64,000 nucleotides of DNA from Mesonia sediminis. GTDB lineage: Bacteria > Bacteroidota > Bacteroidia > Flavobacteriales > Flavobacteriaceae. The notes below the pieces were generated by a model, which searched no databases, had not been told where the DNA came from, and worked only from the letters and a program-made list of their open reading frames with translations. Position numbers and translations under genes: made by a program. Positions 33,061 to 40,726 of the stretch are shown here, piece after piece (position 1 is the stretch's first letter; the number at the start of each line of letters is the position of its first letter). Where the stretch lies: positions 62,001 through 126,000 of the forward strand of contig NZ_JBHULZ010000004.1 of NCBI RefSeq assembly GCF_042684705.1, given 5' to 3'.

Positions 33061-34365
33061 TCAAATCGTCCGCTTTTCATTAAAATCTTCAAAATAATCG
33101 GCCACCCGACGCAAAAAACTTCCGCCAAGGAAACCATCTACTACACGATGATCAAAAGAAAGCGACAAGTACATCATACTTCTAATCTCTATTTTATCTT
33201 CTTCATCATATTCTATCACCTCTGCTCTTTTTTTGATAATTCCCGTTGCCAGAATAGCCACTTCAGGCTGATTGATAATTGGGGTTCCCATTAAACTACC
33301 AAAAGTACCTACATTAGAGATTGTAAAAGTGCTACCGCTGGTTTCCTCGTGCTTTAATTTGTTATTTCTAGCTTTCTCGGCTAATGCATTTACTTCGGCA
33401 GCAATAGTAGGTAAATCTTTTTTATCGGCATTTTTAACTACAGGAACAATGAGGTTCCCACTAGGTAAAGCTGTTGCCATTCCTATATTGATTTCCTCTT
33501 TTTTAATGATGTTTTTACCGTCTACACTAACATTTATCATGGGGAAATCTTTCACCGCTTTCGCCACAGCCTCAACAAATAATGGAGTAAAGGTAAGTCT
33601 TTGACCATATTTTTCTTGAAAAGCATTTTTGTTGGCGTTGCGCCAATTTACCATCTGGGTTAAATCGGCTTCAACATAGGCCGTAACGTGAGGCGAAGTA
33701 TGTTTAGAATACACCATATGATCGGCAATCATTTGTCGCATGCGGTCCATTGCTATTATTTCGCCTTTTCCTTTATCCAGTTTCAAATCAGGTACCTTAA
33801 AACCGTCAACCTCGGGCACAGGCTGGGCAAACTGCGCAGGTCTTCCCTCTTCTATATATTTAAAAACGTCACTTTTGCGTAACCTGCCCTCATTACCTGT
33901 TGCCGGAATACGGGCCAACTCTTCATAGCTAATGTGATAATCTATAGCTATATTTTGAATCAGCGGTGAGATGTAAGTGTTCTGATTTTTATTTAGCGTA
34001 TAACTTTGCGAAGTTGAAGTTGAGCTTGCCGACGGTTTTTTCTTAGACGCTTTTGGTTTTGCCGGTTTGGGCGATTCTTTTTTCGCTTCCGCGGAAGCTT
34101 TTTTCGCCGGTACCGCTTGGTCTTTTGACACCTCAATTTTTGCAATTACCTCACCAACTTTTACTACCTCATCAACTTGTGCTAAAATTTTTGTGATTAC
34201 ACCCGATGCAGGTGCTGGAACTTCAGAGTCTACTTTATCTGTGGCTACTTCTAAGATTATTTGATCTTGCTCAATAGCATCTCCTTCTTTAACCAACCAA
34301 TTGATAATGGTACCCTCAGAAATACTTTCGCCCATTTTGGGCAGTTTAAATTCTATACTTGACAT
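33061..34365 (-). CDS. 2-oxoacid dehydrogenase E2, dihydrolipoamide acyltransferase
   Basis: The 434-residue E2 has one N-terminal lipoyl domain with the modified Lys in ATDKVDSEV near residue 43. A Lys/Ala/Pro/Ser-rich linker follows (about 85-125), then a peripheral subunit-binding domain (YISPLIQNIAIDYHISYEELARIPATG). The C-terminal catalytic domain contains LSFDHRVVDGFLGGSF, with the catalytic His and Asp. It carries the acyl group from E1 to CoA. It is first in the unit, before the four-helix-bundle gene and E1. Confidence 0.93.
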   Translation of the reverse strand: MSSIEFKLPKMGESISEGTIINWLVKEGDAIEQDQIILEVATDKVDSEVPAPASGVITKILAQVDEVVKVGEVIAKIEVSKDQAVPAKKASAEAKKESPKPAKPKASKKKPSASSTSTSQSYTLNKNQNTYISPLIQNIAIDYHISYEELARIPATGNEGRLRKSDVFKYIEEGRPAQFAQPVPEVDGFKVPDLKLDKGKGEIIAMDRMRQMIADHMVYSKHTSPHVTAYVEADLTQMVNWRNANKNAFQEKYGQRLTFTPLFVEAVAKAVKDFPMINVSVDGKNIIKKEEINIGMATALPSGNLIVPVVKNADKKDLPTIAAEVNALAEKARNNKLKHEETSGSTFTISNVGTFGSLMGTPIINQPEVAILATGIIKKRAEVIEYDEEDKIEIRSMMYLSLSFDHRVVDGFLGGSFLRRVADYFEDFNEKRTI

Positions 34366-34636
34366 AAATGGTCTGTGTATGTTTATTTACATGGCTAACA
34401 AAAATAACATTTTAGCCTAGCAATACCAGCTAGAAAAGTAGTTTAATCATGATTTTATACCAATTTAATTGATTCAAACCTCATAATTGGTCGAAACTAA
34501 ACGAACAAAAGAGCATTACCCCCTATAAAAATGGCACTTTAAGCATTTTTAGCGTGAGAATAACTAAAGTATTTTTAGTATTTTGCAACCCAATAAATCG
34601 TGTATATATTATACCATAAATTATAATACCATTACC

Positions 34637-36838
34637 ATGAAGAAACTTATTAGATTATTTATCTTTTTACTCGCTTTCCCCGTGTTTTCTCAACAAGGCG
34701 GAATGTGGATTCCGTCTTTATTAGAAGGAATGAATGAAAGCGAGATGCAGAACTTAGGAATGAAAATGAGCGCTGAAGACATTTACAGTGTTAACAATAG
34801 TAGTTTAAAAGATGCTGTACCTCACTTTAACGGCGGTTGTACCTCTGAGGTTATTTCGCCTAAAGGCTTATTGCTTACCAACCACCACTGCGGTTATGGG
34901 CAAATTCAGTCCCATTCAAGTGTTGAAAACGACTATTTAGCCGATGGATTTTGGGCAAAGAATTTTAAAGAAGAGCTGCCTAATCCGGGAATGACCGTTA
35001 CCTTTATCGTTGAAATTTCTGATGTTACCGACCAAGTACTAGCGGGCACTCAAGAAGCTTCTAACGAGGAAGAGAGACAGCAAATAATTGAAAAGAACAA
35101 ACAAGACGTTGTAAATAATTCACCCAAAGAGACTTGGCAAACTAACCGTGTAAGCACTTTTTATGACGGTAATCAATTTATGCTTTTTAGGGTAGAAACC
35201 TTTAAAGACATCCGTTTAGTGGGTGCTCCTCCTTCTTCAATAGGTAAATTTGGATCAGATACAGACAACTGGATGTGGCCTAGACATACTGGCGATTTTG
35301 CTCTTTTTAGGATTTACGCCAATAAAGACAATAAGCCTGCAGAATACAGTAAGGACAACGTCCCCTACACGCCGAAACATTTTTTACCGGTTAGCTTAGA
35401 CGGTGTTGAAGAAAACGATTTCACTATGGTTTTTGGCTATCCTGGTACCACCGACGAGTACTTACCGGCTGTAGCAGTAGAACAATTGATTGAGACCATC
35501 AATCCGGCTCGAATTGGAATTCGCGAGGTGGCGCTTAAAGAGCAGGATGCATTTATGCGAAAAGACCAAGAAATAAAAATTAAATATGCCTCTAAATATG
35601 CCCGTATCGCCAATTATTATAAAAAGTGGATTGGTGAGAGCCAAGGCTTAACTAAAACCGATGCGGTTGGTATTAAAAGGAATCTTGAAGACCAATTTAC
35701 TCAGACTCTAGCGCAAAAAGGGCTAAAAGATGAATACGGCCATATATTAAATGACTTTGAAGAAGCTTACGCCGATTTTAAAGATTATGATTTGGCTTAC
35801 AATCTATTTTCTGAAGCTTTTTTAAGAAACGTAGAACTTTTGCGTACAGGCTTTCAACTTTATCAGCTTGAGCAGGTTTATAATTTTAGAGGAGAACAAT
35901 CTTTTAACGATAGAAAAAATAACTTTTTAAAAGATACTCAGTCGGCATACAAAGATTATAGTCAAAAGGTAGATGAAAAAGTTTTTGAAAAGGTGATTGC
36001 CTTTTATGCCGAAGAAATGCCTAAAGAATTTTTACCCGATGTTTACGAAAATATTAACTTAAATAAATTAACTCAGCAAATTTATTCTCAATCGGCTTTA
36101 ACCGAATATGATAAACTGGCTGCGCTTTTAGAGGGAGACGCGAAAGAAGTTTTAAAAAAACTACAAGAAGACCCTGGTTATGATTTTGTGAAAAATAATG
36201 CCATTGCATTTTATAGTGAAGTATTACCGTCTTACCGTAAAATGCGTTTAGAAATTGACGCTTTACAGGCTGAGTATATGAAAGCAATTGTTGAAACCAG
36301 CCCCAAAGAAGCTAGAATTTTCCCTAATGCAAATGGTACGCTTCGTGTAACTTACGGTCAAGTGAAAGGTTACAGTCCTAAAGATGCAGTTTATTATGAA
36401 CCTGTTACGCATTTAGAAGGAGTAATGGAGAAATATGTAAAAGATGATTATGAATTTGATGTGCCCCAAAAACTTATCGACTTATACGAAGCTAAAGATT
36501 ATGGACAGTATGCAGAAAACGGTAAATTACCCGTAAATTTCATAGGCACCAACCACACTACTGGAGGAAATTCAGGTAGCCCCGTGATCGATGCCTACGG
36601 AAATTTGATAGGTTTGAATTTTGACCGTGTTTGGGAAGGTACAATGAGTGATATTTACTATGACCCGGCTATTTCTAGAAATATAATGGTTGATGCGCGT
36701 TATATTTTATTTATAATTGACAAGTATGCCAATGCTCAGCATCTTATAGATGAGATGCAATTGGTACACCCTAAGAAAAAACAAACGCCAAAACGTAAAA
36801 AAGCTAAAAAGAAAAGAAAGTCAAAAAGACGTTCTTAA
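34637..36838 (+). CDS. S46 family dipeptidyl peptidase, DPP11-like (Asp/Glu-specific)
   Basis: The serine peptidase has about 733 residues and a Sec signal peptide (MKKLIRLFIFLLAFPVFSQQ). The chymotrypsin-like triad is visible as His in LLTNHHCGYG, Asp in SDTDNWMWPRHTGDF and Ser in GGNSGSPV. After the catalytic Ser the sequence reads GLNFDRVWEG. Arg at this specificity position is known for DPP11, which releases dipeptides with acidic P1 residues, whereas DPP7 has Gly. The extra Lys/Arg-rich C-terminus is unusual. ATG 34637 is preferred over an upstream TTG because it gives a proper signal peptide. Confidence 0.88.
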   Translation: MKKLIRLFIFLLAFPVFSQQGGMWIPSLLEGMNESEMQNLGMKMSAEDIYSVNNSSLKDAVPHFNGGCTSEVISPKGLLLTNHHCGYGQIQSHSSVENDYLADGFWAKNFKEELPNPGMTVTFIVEISDVTDQVLAGTQEASNEEERQQIIEKNKQDVVNNSPKETWQTNRVSTFYDGNQFMLFRVETFKDIRLVGAPPSSIGKFGSDTDNWMWPRHTGDFALFRIYANKDNKPAEYSKDNVPYTPKHFLPVSLDGVEENDFTMVFGYPGTTDEYLPAVAVEQLIETINPARIGIREVALKEQDAFMRKDQEIKIKYASKYARIANYYKKWIGESQGLTKTDAVGIKRNLEDQFTQTLAQKGLKDEYGHILNDFEEAYADFKDYDLAYNLFSEAFLRNVELLRTGFQLYQLEQVYNFRGEQSFNDRKNNFLKDTQSAYKDYSQKVDEKVFEKVIAFYAEEMPKEFLPDVYENINLNKLTQQIYSQSALTEYDKLAALLEGDAKEVLKKLQEDPGYDFVKNNAIAFYSEVLPSYRKMRLEIDALQAEYMKAIVETSPKEARIFPNANGTLRVTYGQVKGYSPKDAVYYEPVTHLEGVMEKYVKDDYEFDVPQKLIDLYEAKDYGQYAENGKLPVNFIGTNHTTGGNSGSPVIDAYGNLIGLNFDRVWEGTMSDIYYDPAISRNIMVDARYILFIIDKYANAQHLIDEMQLVHPKKKQTPKRKKAKKKRKSKRRS

Positions 36839-36865
36839 TTTCGGTTTAGACAAAATTGATCTAAC

Positions 36866-36900
36866 AAAAATAACCCCCGAAATTTTCGGGGGTTATTTTT
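36866..36900. terminator. bidirectional terminator between DPP11-like and symporter genes
   Basis: A GC-rich stem (TAACCCCCGAA with TTCGGGGGTTA) with a 3-nt loop is flanked by A-rich sequence on the left and T-rich sequence on the right, between convergent genes. Confidence 0.88.
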
Positions 36901-36918
36901 TATAAGCGTAAATCAAAT

Positions 36919-38082
36919 TTAAGATTTCTTCAGTATTTTATCAACTACCATAGCTATAGCGCCGTCTCCCGTAATGTTTGCTGCGGTACCAAAGCTATCC
37001 ATAGCTATATATAGCGCAATCATTAGAGCTTGGGCTTCTGCATCAAAGCCAAGCATGGTTTGCAAAATTCCTATTGCTGCCATAATAGCTCCTCCAGGAA
37101 CACCTGGTGCCGCCACCATTGCAATTCCCAGCATCATTATAAAGCCGGCAAACATTCCGAAATTAAAATCTAAGCCTTGCATAAGCATTAATGCAATGGC
37201 GCAAGCAACAATTTTCATGGTACTCCCCGCCAAATGAATAGTTGCCCCTAAGGGAATTACGAAATTGGCAATCTTAGCCGACACTCCGTTTTTCTCTACT
37301 TGCTTTAAGGTTACAGGAATAGTTGCTGCAGAAGATTGTGTTCCTAAAGCGGTGAAGTAAGCCGGCATCATATTTAGCAGTGCTCTAATTGGATTCTTTT
37401 TGGTGAATAAACCAGCAATTACATATTGAACCAGCATAAGCAGAATGTGTAATATAAATATCACCCCTATTATTTTTACAAAAACGCCTAAAACTGAAGC
37501 AACCTGCCCCTTGTAAGCTATCGCTGAAAAAATACTTAAAATAAATAATGGCAGTAGAGGAACAATCACTTTCTCAATAAGCATCATAATAATTTTCTGA
37601 AAGTCTACAGTAATCCGCTTTAAGCTTGAATTTCCCAGTGGTGCCAATCCTAAACCAATTAGAAAAGCTAGGGCCAAAGCTGTCATGACATCAAGAAATG
37701 GCGGAATTCCTATGCTAAAATAAGGAATGAGCTGTACCGCGTTTTCTTCAACCGTATTTAAATTCTGTGGTTCAATAATGGAGGGAAAAATATTTGAAGC
37801 TACAAAAAAGGTAGAAAAACCTGAAAACAAAGTAGAACCGTAGGCCAAAGCGGCTGTTGTTAAAAGTAATTTACCGGCTCCATTACCTAGATCTGCAATA
37901 GCTGGCATGATTAAACCTAATATAATTAAAGGAATCGAAAAGCCTAGGAACTCACTAAACAACTGTTTAAAGGTTTCAAGACCTCGATTGACCCATTCAG
38001 GTAAAAACAAACCCATTAATAAACCTAAAATAATAGCTACTATAACTTTAAAAAGTAGACTACTAAGAATTCTTTTTATCAT
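36919..38082 (-). CDS. dicarboxylate/amino acid:cation symporter (DAACS)
   Basis: The 387-residue inner-membrane protein has eight transmembrane helices and two re-entrant loops of the GltPh type. The HP1 region shows LGTQSSAATIPVTLKQVEKNG. Helix 7 and HP2 show GATIHLAGSTMKI and PGVPGGAIMAAIGILQTMLGF, and TM8 has the substrate-binding DSFGTAANITGD. Such proteins import glutamate, aspartate or C4-dicarboxylates with Na+ or H+. Lying beside a peptidase with acidic specificity, it might take up released acidic residues, which is inference. ATG 38082 is chosen rather than the TTG three codons earlier. Confidence 0.9.
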   Translation of the reverse strand: MIKRILSSLLFKVIVAIILGLLMGLFLPEWVNRGLETFKQLFSEFLGFSIPLIILGLIMPAIADLGNGAGKLLLTTAALAYGSTLFSGFSTFFVASNIFPSIIEPQNLNTVEENAVQLIPYFSIGIPPFLDVMTALALAFLIGLGLAPLGNSSLKRITVDFQKIIMMLIEKVIVPLLPLFILSIFSAIAYKGQVASVLGVFVKIIGVIFILHILLMLVQYVIAGLFTKKNPIRALLNMMPAYFTALGTQSSAATIPVTLKQVEKNGVSAKIANFVIPLGATIHLAGSTMKIVACAIALMLMQGLDFNFGMFAGFIMMLGIAMVAAPGVPGGAIMAAIGILQTMLGFDAEAQALMIALYIAMDSFGTAANITGDGAIAMVVDKILKKS

Positions 38083-38162
38083 GATTAACAATTTATAAAC
38101 AATTTGAAGTGCTCAAATATATTACCTTGGCAGCGTATAATACACCCTCTACACTTATAATT

Positions 38163-38729
38163 ATGTCTCTCATAATAAAAAAAGCTACACCAAATTATTA
38201 TTTAGCTACTTCTGTTTTGATTTTACATGCCATGGATGAGCTTATTTATTATTATTTAGGGAAAGAAGACAAAGGAGAGGCTAAGAAATTTTTAATTCAA
38301 GAATTTCAAAAAGAAGATAGCCTGTACAGCTATCGCAACACATTTCTGGCTTTTTTAGGTGATAAGCTAGTAGGCGCTTTAATCGCATATGACGGTAAAA
38401 AGCACAAAGCATGGCAAAAAAAATTAGTCAACACCCTCGCTCTAGAGTACAATTTCAACAACACGCTAACTCCTGAAACTCAAGCTGGGCATTTTTATTT
38501 AGATTCCATTAGTGTAGACCCCGATTACCGCGGTCAAAAAATTGGAAGTGAACTTATTAAATATGCCGAATCTTATGCTCGAGATTATTCTTTTAAACAT
38601 CTTGGACTTTTGGTTGATTTAGAAAACCCAAAGGCAAAAAGATTGTATGAGCGTCTTGGTTTTAAATTAGACCATACCGTTCATCTTGGCGAACATGAAT
38701 ATTACTACTTAAAAAAGGCCTTGCACTAA
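38163..38729 (+). CDS. GNAT-family N-acetyltransferase
   Basis: The 188-residue cytoplasmic protein has the GNAT acetyl-CoA motif A near residues 115-135 (YLDSISVDPDYRGQKIGSELI; the Gln/Arg-x-x-Gly-x-x-Gly part is RGQKIG). The C-terminal LYERLGFKLDHTVHLGEHEYYYL follows. The substrate is unknown. An in-frame longer start at 38109 exists, but ATG 38163 (MSLIIKKATPNYY) begins at the first beta strand of the domain. Its 3' end overlaps the convergent paaY gene by 4 nt. Confidence 0.85.
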   Translation: MSLIIKKATPNYYLATSVLILHAMDELIYYYLGKEDKGEAKKFLIQEFQKEDSLYSYRNTFLAFLGDKLVGALIAYDGKKHKAWQKKLVNTLALEYNFNNTLTPETQAGHFYLDSISVDPDYRGQKIGSELIKYAESYARDYSFKHLGLLVDLENPKAKRLYERLGFKLDHTVHLGEHEYYYLKKALH

Positions 38730-39325
38730 TCTCGTTTTTTCATTTCTTGAAGGGTTTCATAAAAATTTTCTTGAACCGGCCTGTTTTTAGGAACTTCTCT
38801 TAAAGGCTCAACGATTTCTAAACTTTCATGACAATCTGCAGGCAGTCTTTGGTACAATTTTGTGCCGGCCGTTTTCCAGGCAATCATTTCATCAGAAACT
38901 GTTTTGAGTATTTTAGCAGGGTTTCCTACTACTAAGCTACGTTTTGGTATTTTGCTTTCAGCTTTGATAAATGCCATTGCGCCAACAATACATTCATCTC
39001 CTATTTCGGCATCATCCATGATAACCGAATTCATTCCGATAAGGCAATTCTCACCCAAATTAGCTCCGTGAATAATGGCTCCGTGGCCTACATGAGCCCC
39101 TTTCTTTAATCGAATGCTTTTACCAGGAAACATATGCACTGTACAATTTTCTTGTACATTAACGCCGTCTTCTAAAATAATTTCGCCCCAGTCGCCCCGA
39201 ATGGCGGCACCCGGACCTATATAGCAATCTTTACCAATAATCACATTACCTGTTACCGCAGCTTGCGGGTGCACAAAACTGCTTTCGTGAATTACAGGAA
39301 TATGGTTTTTGAATTTGTAAATCAT
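38726..39325 (-). CDS. paaY: PaaY-like hexapeptide-repeat protein
   Basis: The 199-residue left-handed beta-helix protein is of the gamma-carbonic-anhydrase-like family, with hexapeptide repeats from VHPQAAVTGNVIIG to ECIVGAMAFIKAE. Metal-binding His residues are HMFP, HVGHGAIIHG. It aligns by eye with E. coli PaaY along its whole length, including the C-terminal VEPLRE-type ending (IVEPLREVPKNRP). PaaY is a thioesterase that rescues CoA esters in the phenylacetate pathway. The paa genes on the same strand further right support this name over carbonic anhydrase. Confidence 0.85.
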   Translation of the reverse strand: MIYKFKNHIPVIHESSFVHPQAAVTGNVIIGKDCYIGPGAAIRGDWGEIILEDGVNVQENCTVHMFPGKSIRLKKGAHVGHGAIIHGANLGENCLIGMNSVIMDDAEIGDECIVGAMAFIKAESKIPKRSLVVGNPAKILKTVSDEMIAWKTAGTKLYQRLPADCHESLEIVEPLREVPKNRPVQENFYETLQEMKKRD

Positions 39326-39345
39326 AGTTTAGTATGTAAGTTAGT

Positions 39346-39361
39346 AGAGGTGAGTGGTGAG
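39346..39361 (+). repeat. left inverted repeat flanking a four-helix-bundle gene
   Basis: AGAGGTGAGTGGTGAG matches the reverse complement of 39758-39773 at 14 of 16 positions. The two copies frame the four-helix-bundle gene almost exactly. Confidence 0.6.
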
Positions 39362-39365
39362 TTGA

Positions 39366-39734
39366 TCACTTGTTTTTTAGATGCTTAATCAAGGATGAAA
39401 TCATCTTAGAAATTTCTGTAATCTGCTTTTTATTTTCATCAACTTCTCTAAAAGTGATATAACTTCTTATTTTAGCTTTTGTTGATATGGCTACACATTC
39501 GTGAGAACTATCCCACACCATTTTTAAATATCGAATAAAATTCGGGTCTGTACTTGCAGAACCTTCAGCTATATTCAAAGCTATTGAGTCTGCCGCTCTA
39601 ATAAATTGAGAAGATAATTTATAAATTTCATGATCTGGAAAATTTTCAACTTGATTATTAACAGACTCGCCAAACTCCATCGCTTTTTGATAAACTTTTA
39701 AATCTTCAAAATTGAAATGATATTGCCTCCTCAT
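39366..39734 (-). CDS. four-helix bundle protein (23S rRNA intervening-sequence family)
   Basis: The 122-residue all-helical protein shows YHFNFEDLKVYQKAMEFGESV at the start, then LSSQFIRAADSIALNIAEGSAS, FIRYLKMVWDSSHECVA and a C-terminal helix. It is the same family as the gene at 32659-33024 but clearly diverged from it. It sits between paaY and an enoyl-CoA hydratase gene, on their strand, and is framed by imperfect inverted repeats. ATG 39734 is preferred to an upstream GTG that would lie at the edge of the right repeat. Confidence 0.85.
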   Translation of the reverse strand: MRRQYHFNFEDLKVYQKAMEFGESVNNQVENFPDHEIYKLSSQFIRAADSIALNIAEGSASTDPNFIRYLKMVWDSSHECVAISTKAKIRSYITFREVDENKKQITEISKMISSLIKHLKNK

Positions 39735-39757
39735 ACTACTTAACTTTTTTCTCACGT

Positions 39758-39773
39758 CTCACCTCTCATCTCT
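39758..39773 (-). repeat. right inverted repeat flanking a four-helix-bundle gene
   Basis: Read on the minus strand it is AGAGATGAGAGGTGAG, pairing with the left copy at 39346-39361 except at two positions. A further CTCACG just to its left extends the GTGAG-rich character. Confidence 0.6.
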
Positions 39774-39786
39774 AAAATTTCAGGTT

Positions 39787-40536
39787 TTATTTATACTTCT
39801 CTAATTTCTGTTTTGTAAAATCTGATAATACTAAACGACCGCTAATTTTTGCCCGTTCATTTAATAATTGATCCCAATCTTCTGTACCTCTCCAGAACAT
39901 TTGTTTCATTTCTTTCACAGCTTCTGGATTATAATTACAAAGGTTTTTAGCAAACGCCATAACCGCCTCATCTAATTCTTCGGTAGAATCAAACACCTGG
40001 GTAAATAATCCTTTTTGCTTGGCCCACTCAGGAGAGTAAAAAGAATTAGCATCAATAGCTATTTGAGACATGCCACTTAGACCCAGTTTACGTTCTACTG
40101 CCGGACCTACCACAAATGGCCCTATACCTATATTCAACTCGCTTAATTTTATGGCGGCGTATTTAGTTGCCATGCAATAATCCATAGCTGCTGCCAGTCC
40201 AACACCACCGCCTACAGTTTTTCCTTGTACACGACCAATGATAAATTTAGGGCATTTACGCATAGCATTAATTACATTTGCAAAACCCATAAAGAATTTC
40301 TCCCCCTCGTTTTCATCGGCGATGCTAATTAATTCTGTAAAACTCGCTCCAGCACAAAAGGTACGGTCGCCGCCAGATTTAATTACAATAACTAAAACTT
40401 CGTCATTTTCCCCAGCTTGGGTTATACTACTTGCTAATTGAGATAAGATATCTCCAGGTAAACTATTGTGTGCCGGATGAAAAAACTCAATAGTGGCAAC
40501 TTGGTCTTGTATATTAGTCTTTACGTATGCTTCCAT
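39787..40536 (-). CDS. enoyl-CoA hydratase/isomerase family protein (PaaF/PaaG-like)
   Basis: The crotonase-fold protein has about 249 residues. The first oxyanion-hole segment is DRTFCAGASFTEL, the second is GRVQGKTVGGGVGLAAAMDY, and the usual C-terminal helices are present. The acidic catalytic positions differ from those in the other hydratase of the paa cluster (50120-50902). It could be the dehydroadipyl-CoA hydratase (PaaF) of the phenylacetate pathway, but it is separated from the main paa block and could serve another acyl-CoA. ATG 40536 is chosen because upstream residues do not match the fold. Confidence 0.8.
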   Translation of the reverse strand: MEAYVKTNIQDQVATIEFFHPAHNSLPGDILSQLASSITQAGENDEVLVIVIKSGGDRTFCAGASFTELISIADENEGEKFFMGFANVINAMRKCPKFIIGRVQGKTVGGGVGLAAAMDYCMATKYAAIKLSELNIGIGPFVVGPAVERKLGLSGMSQIAIDANSFYSPEWAKQKGLFTQVFDSTEELDEAVMAFAKNLCNYNPEAVKEMKQMFWRGTEDWDQLLNERAKISGRLVLSDFTKQKLEKYK

Positions 40537-40726
40537 TTTAAAAATTTTATATTGTTCCAAAAATAAGCATTTCAAAATTCTTGACTAAATACAAATCAGA
40601 AAATGAAAAAAAAGTTCAAGAATTAAACTTTTTAATGTACCAATAGTCATACTAGGCATAAACCAGTATCTTTACCAAATTTTAAAATACGTTTACTAAT
40701 TTTTAATTTTAATATACATTGATTTC

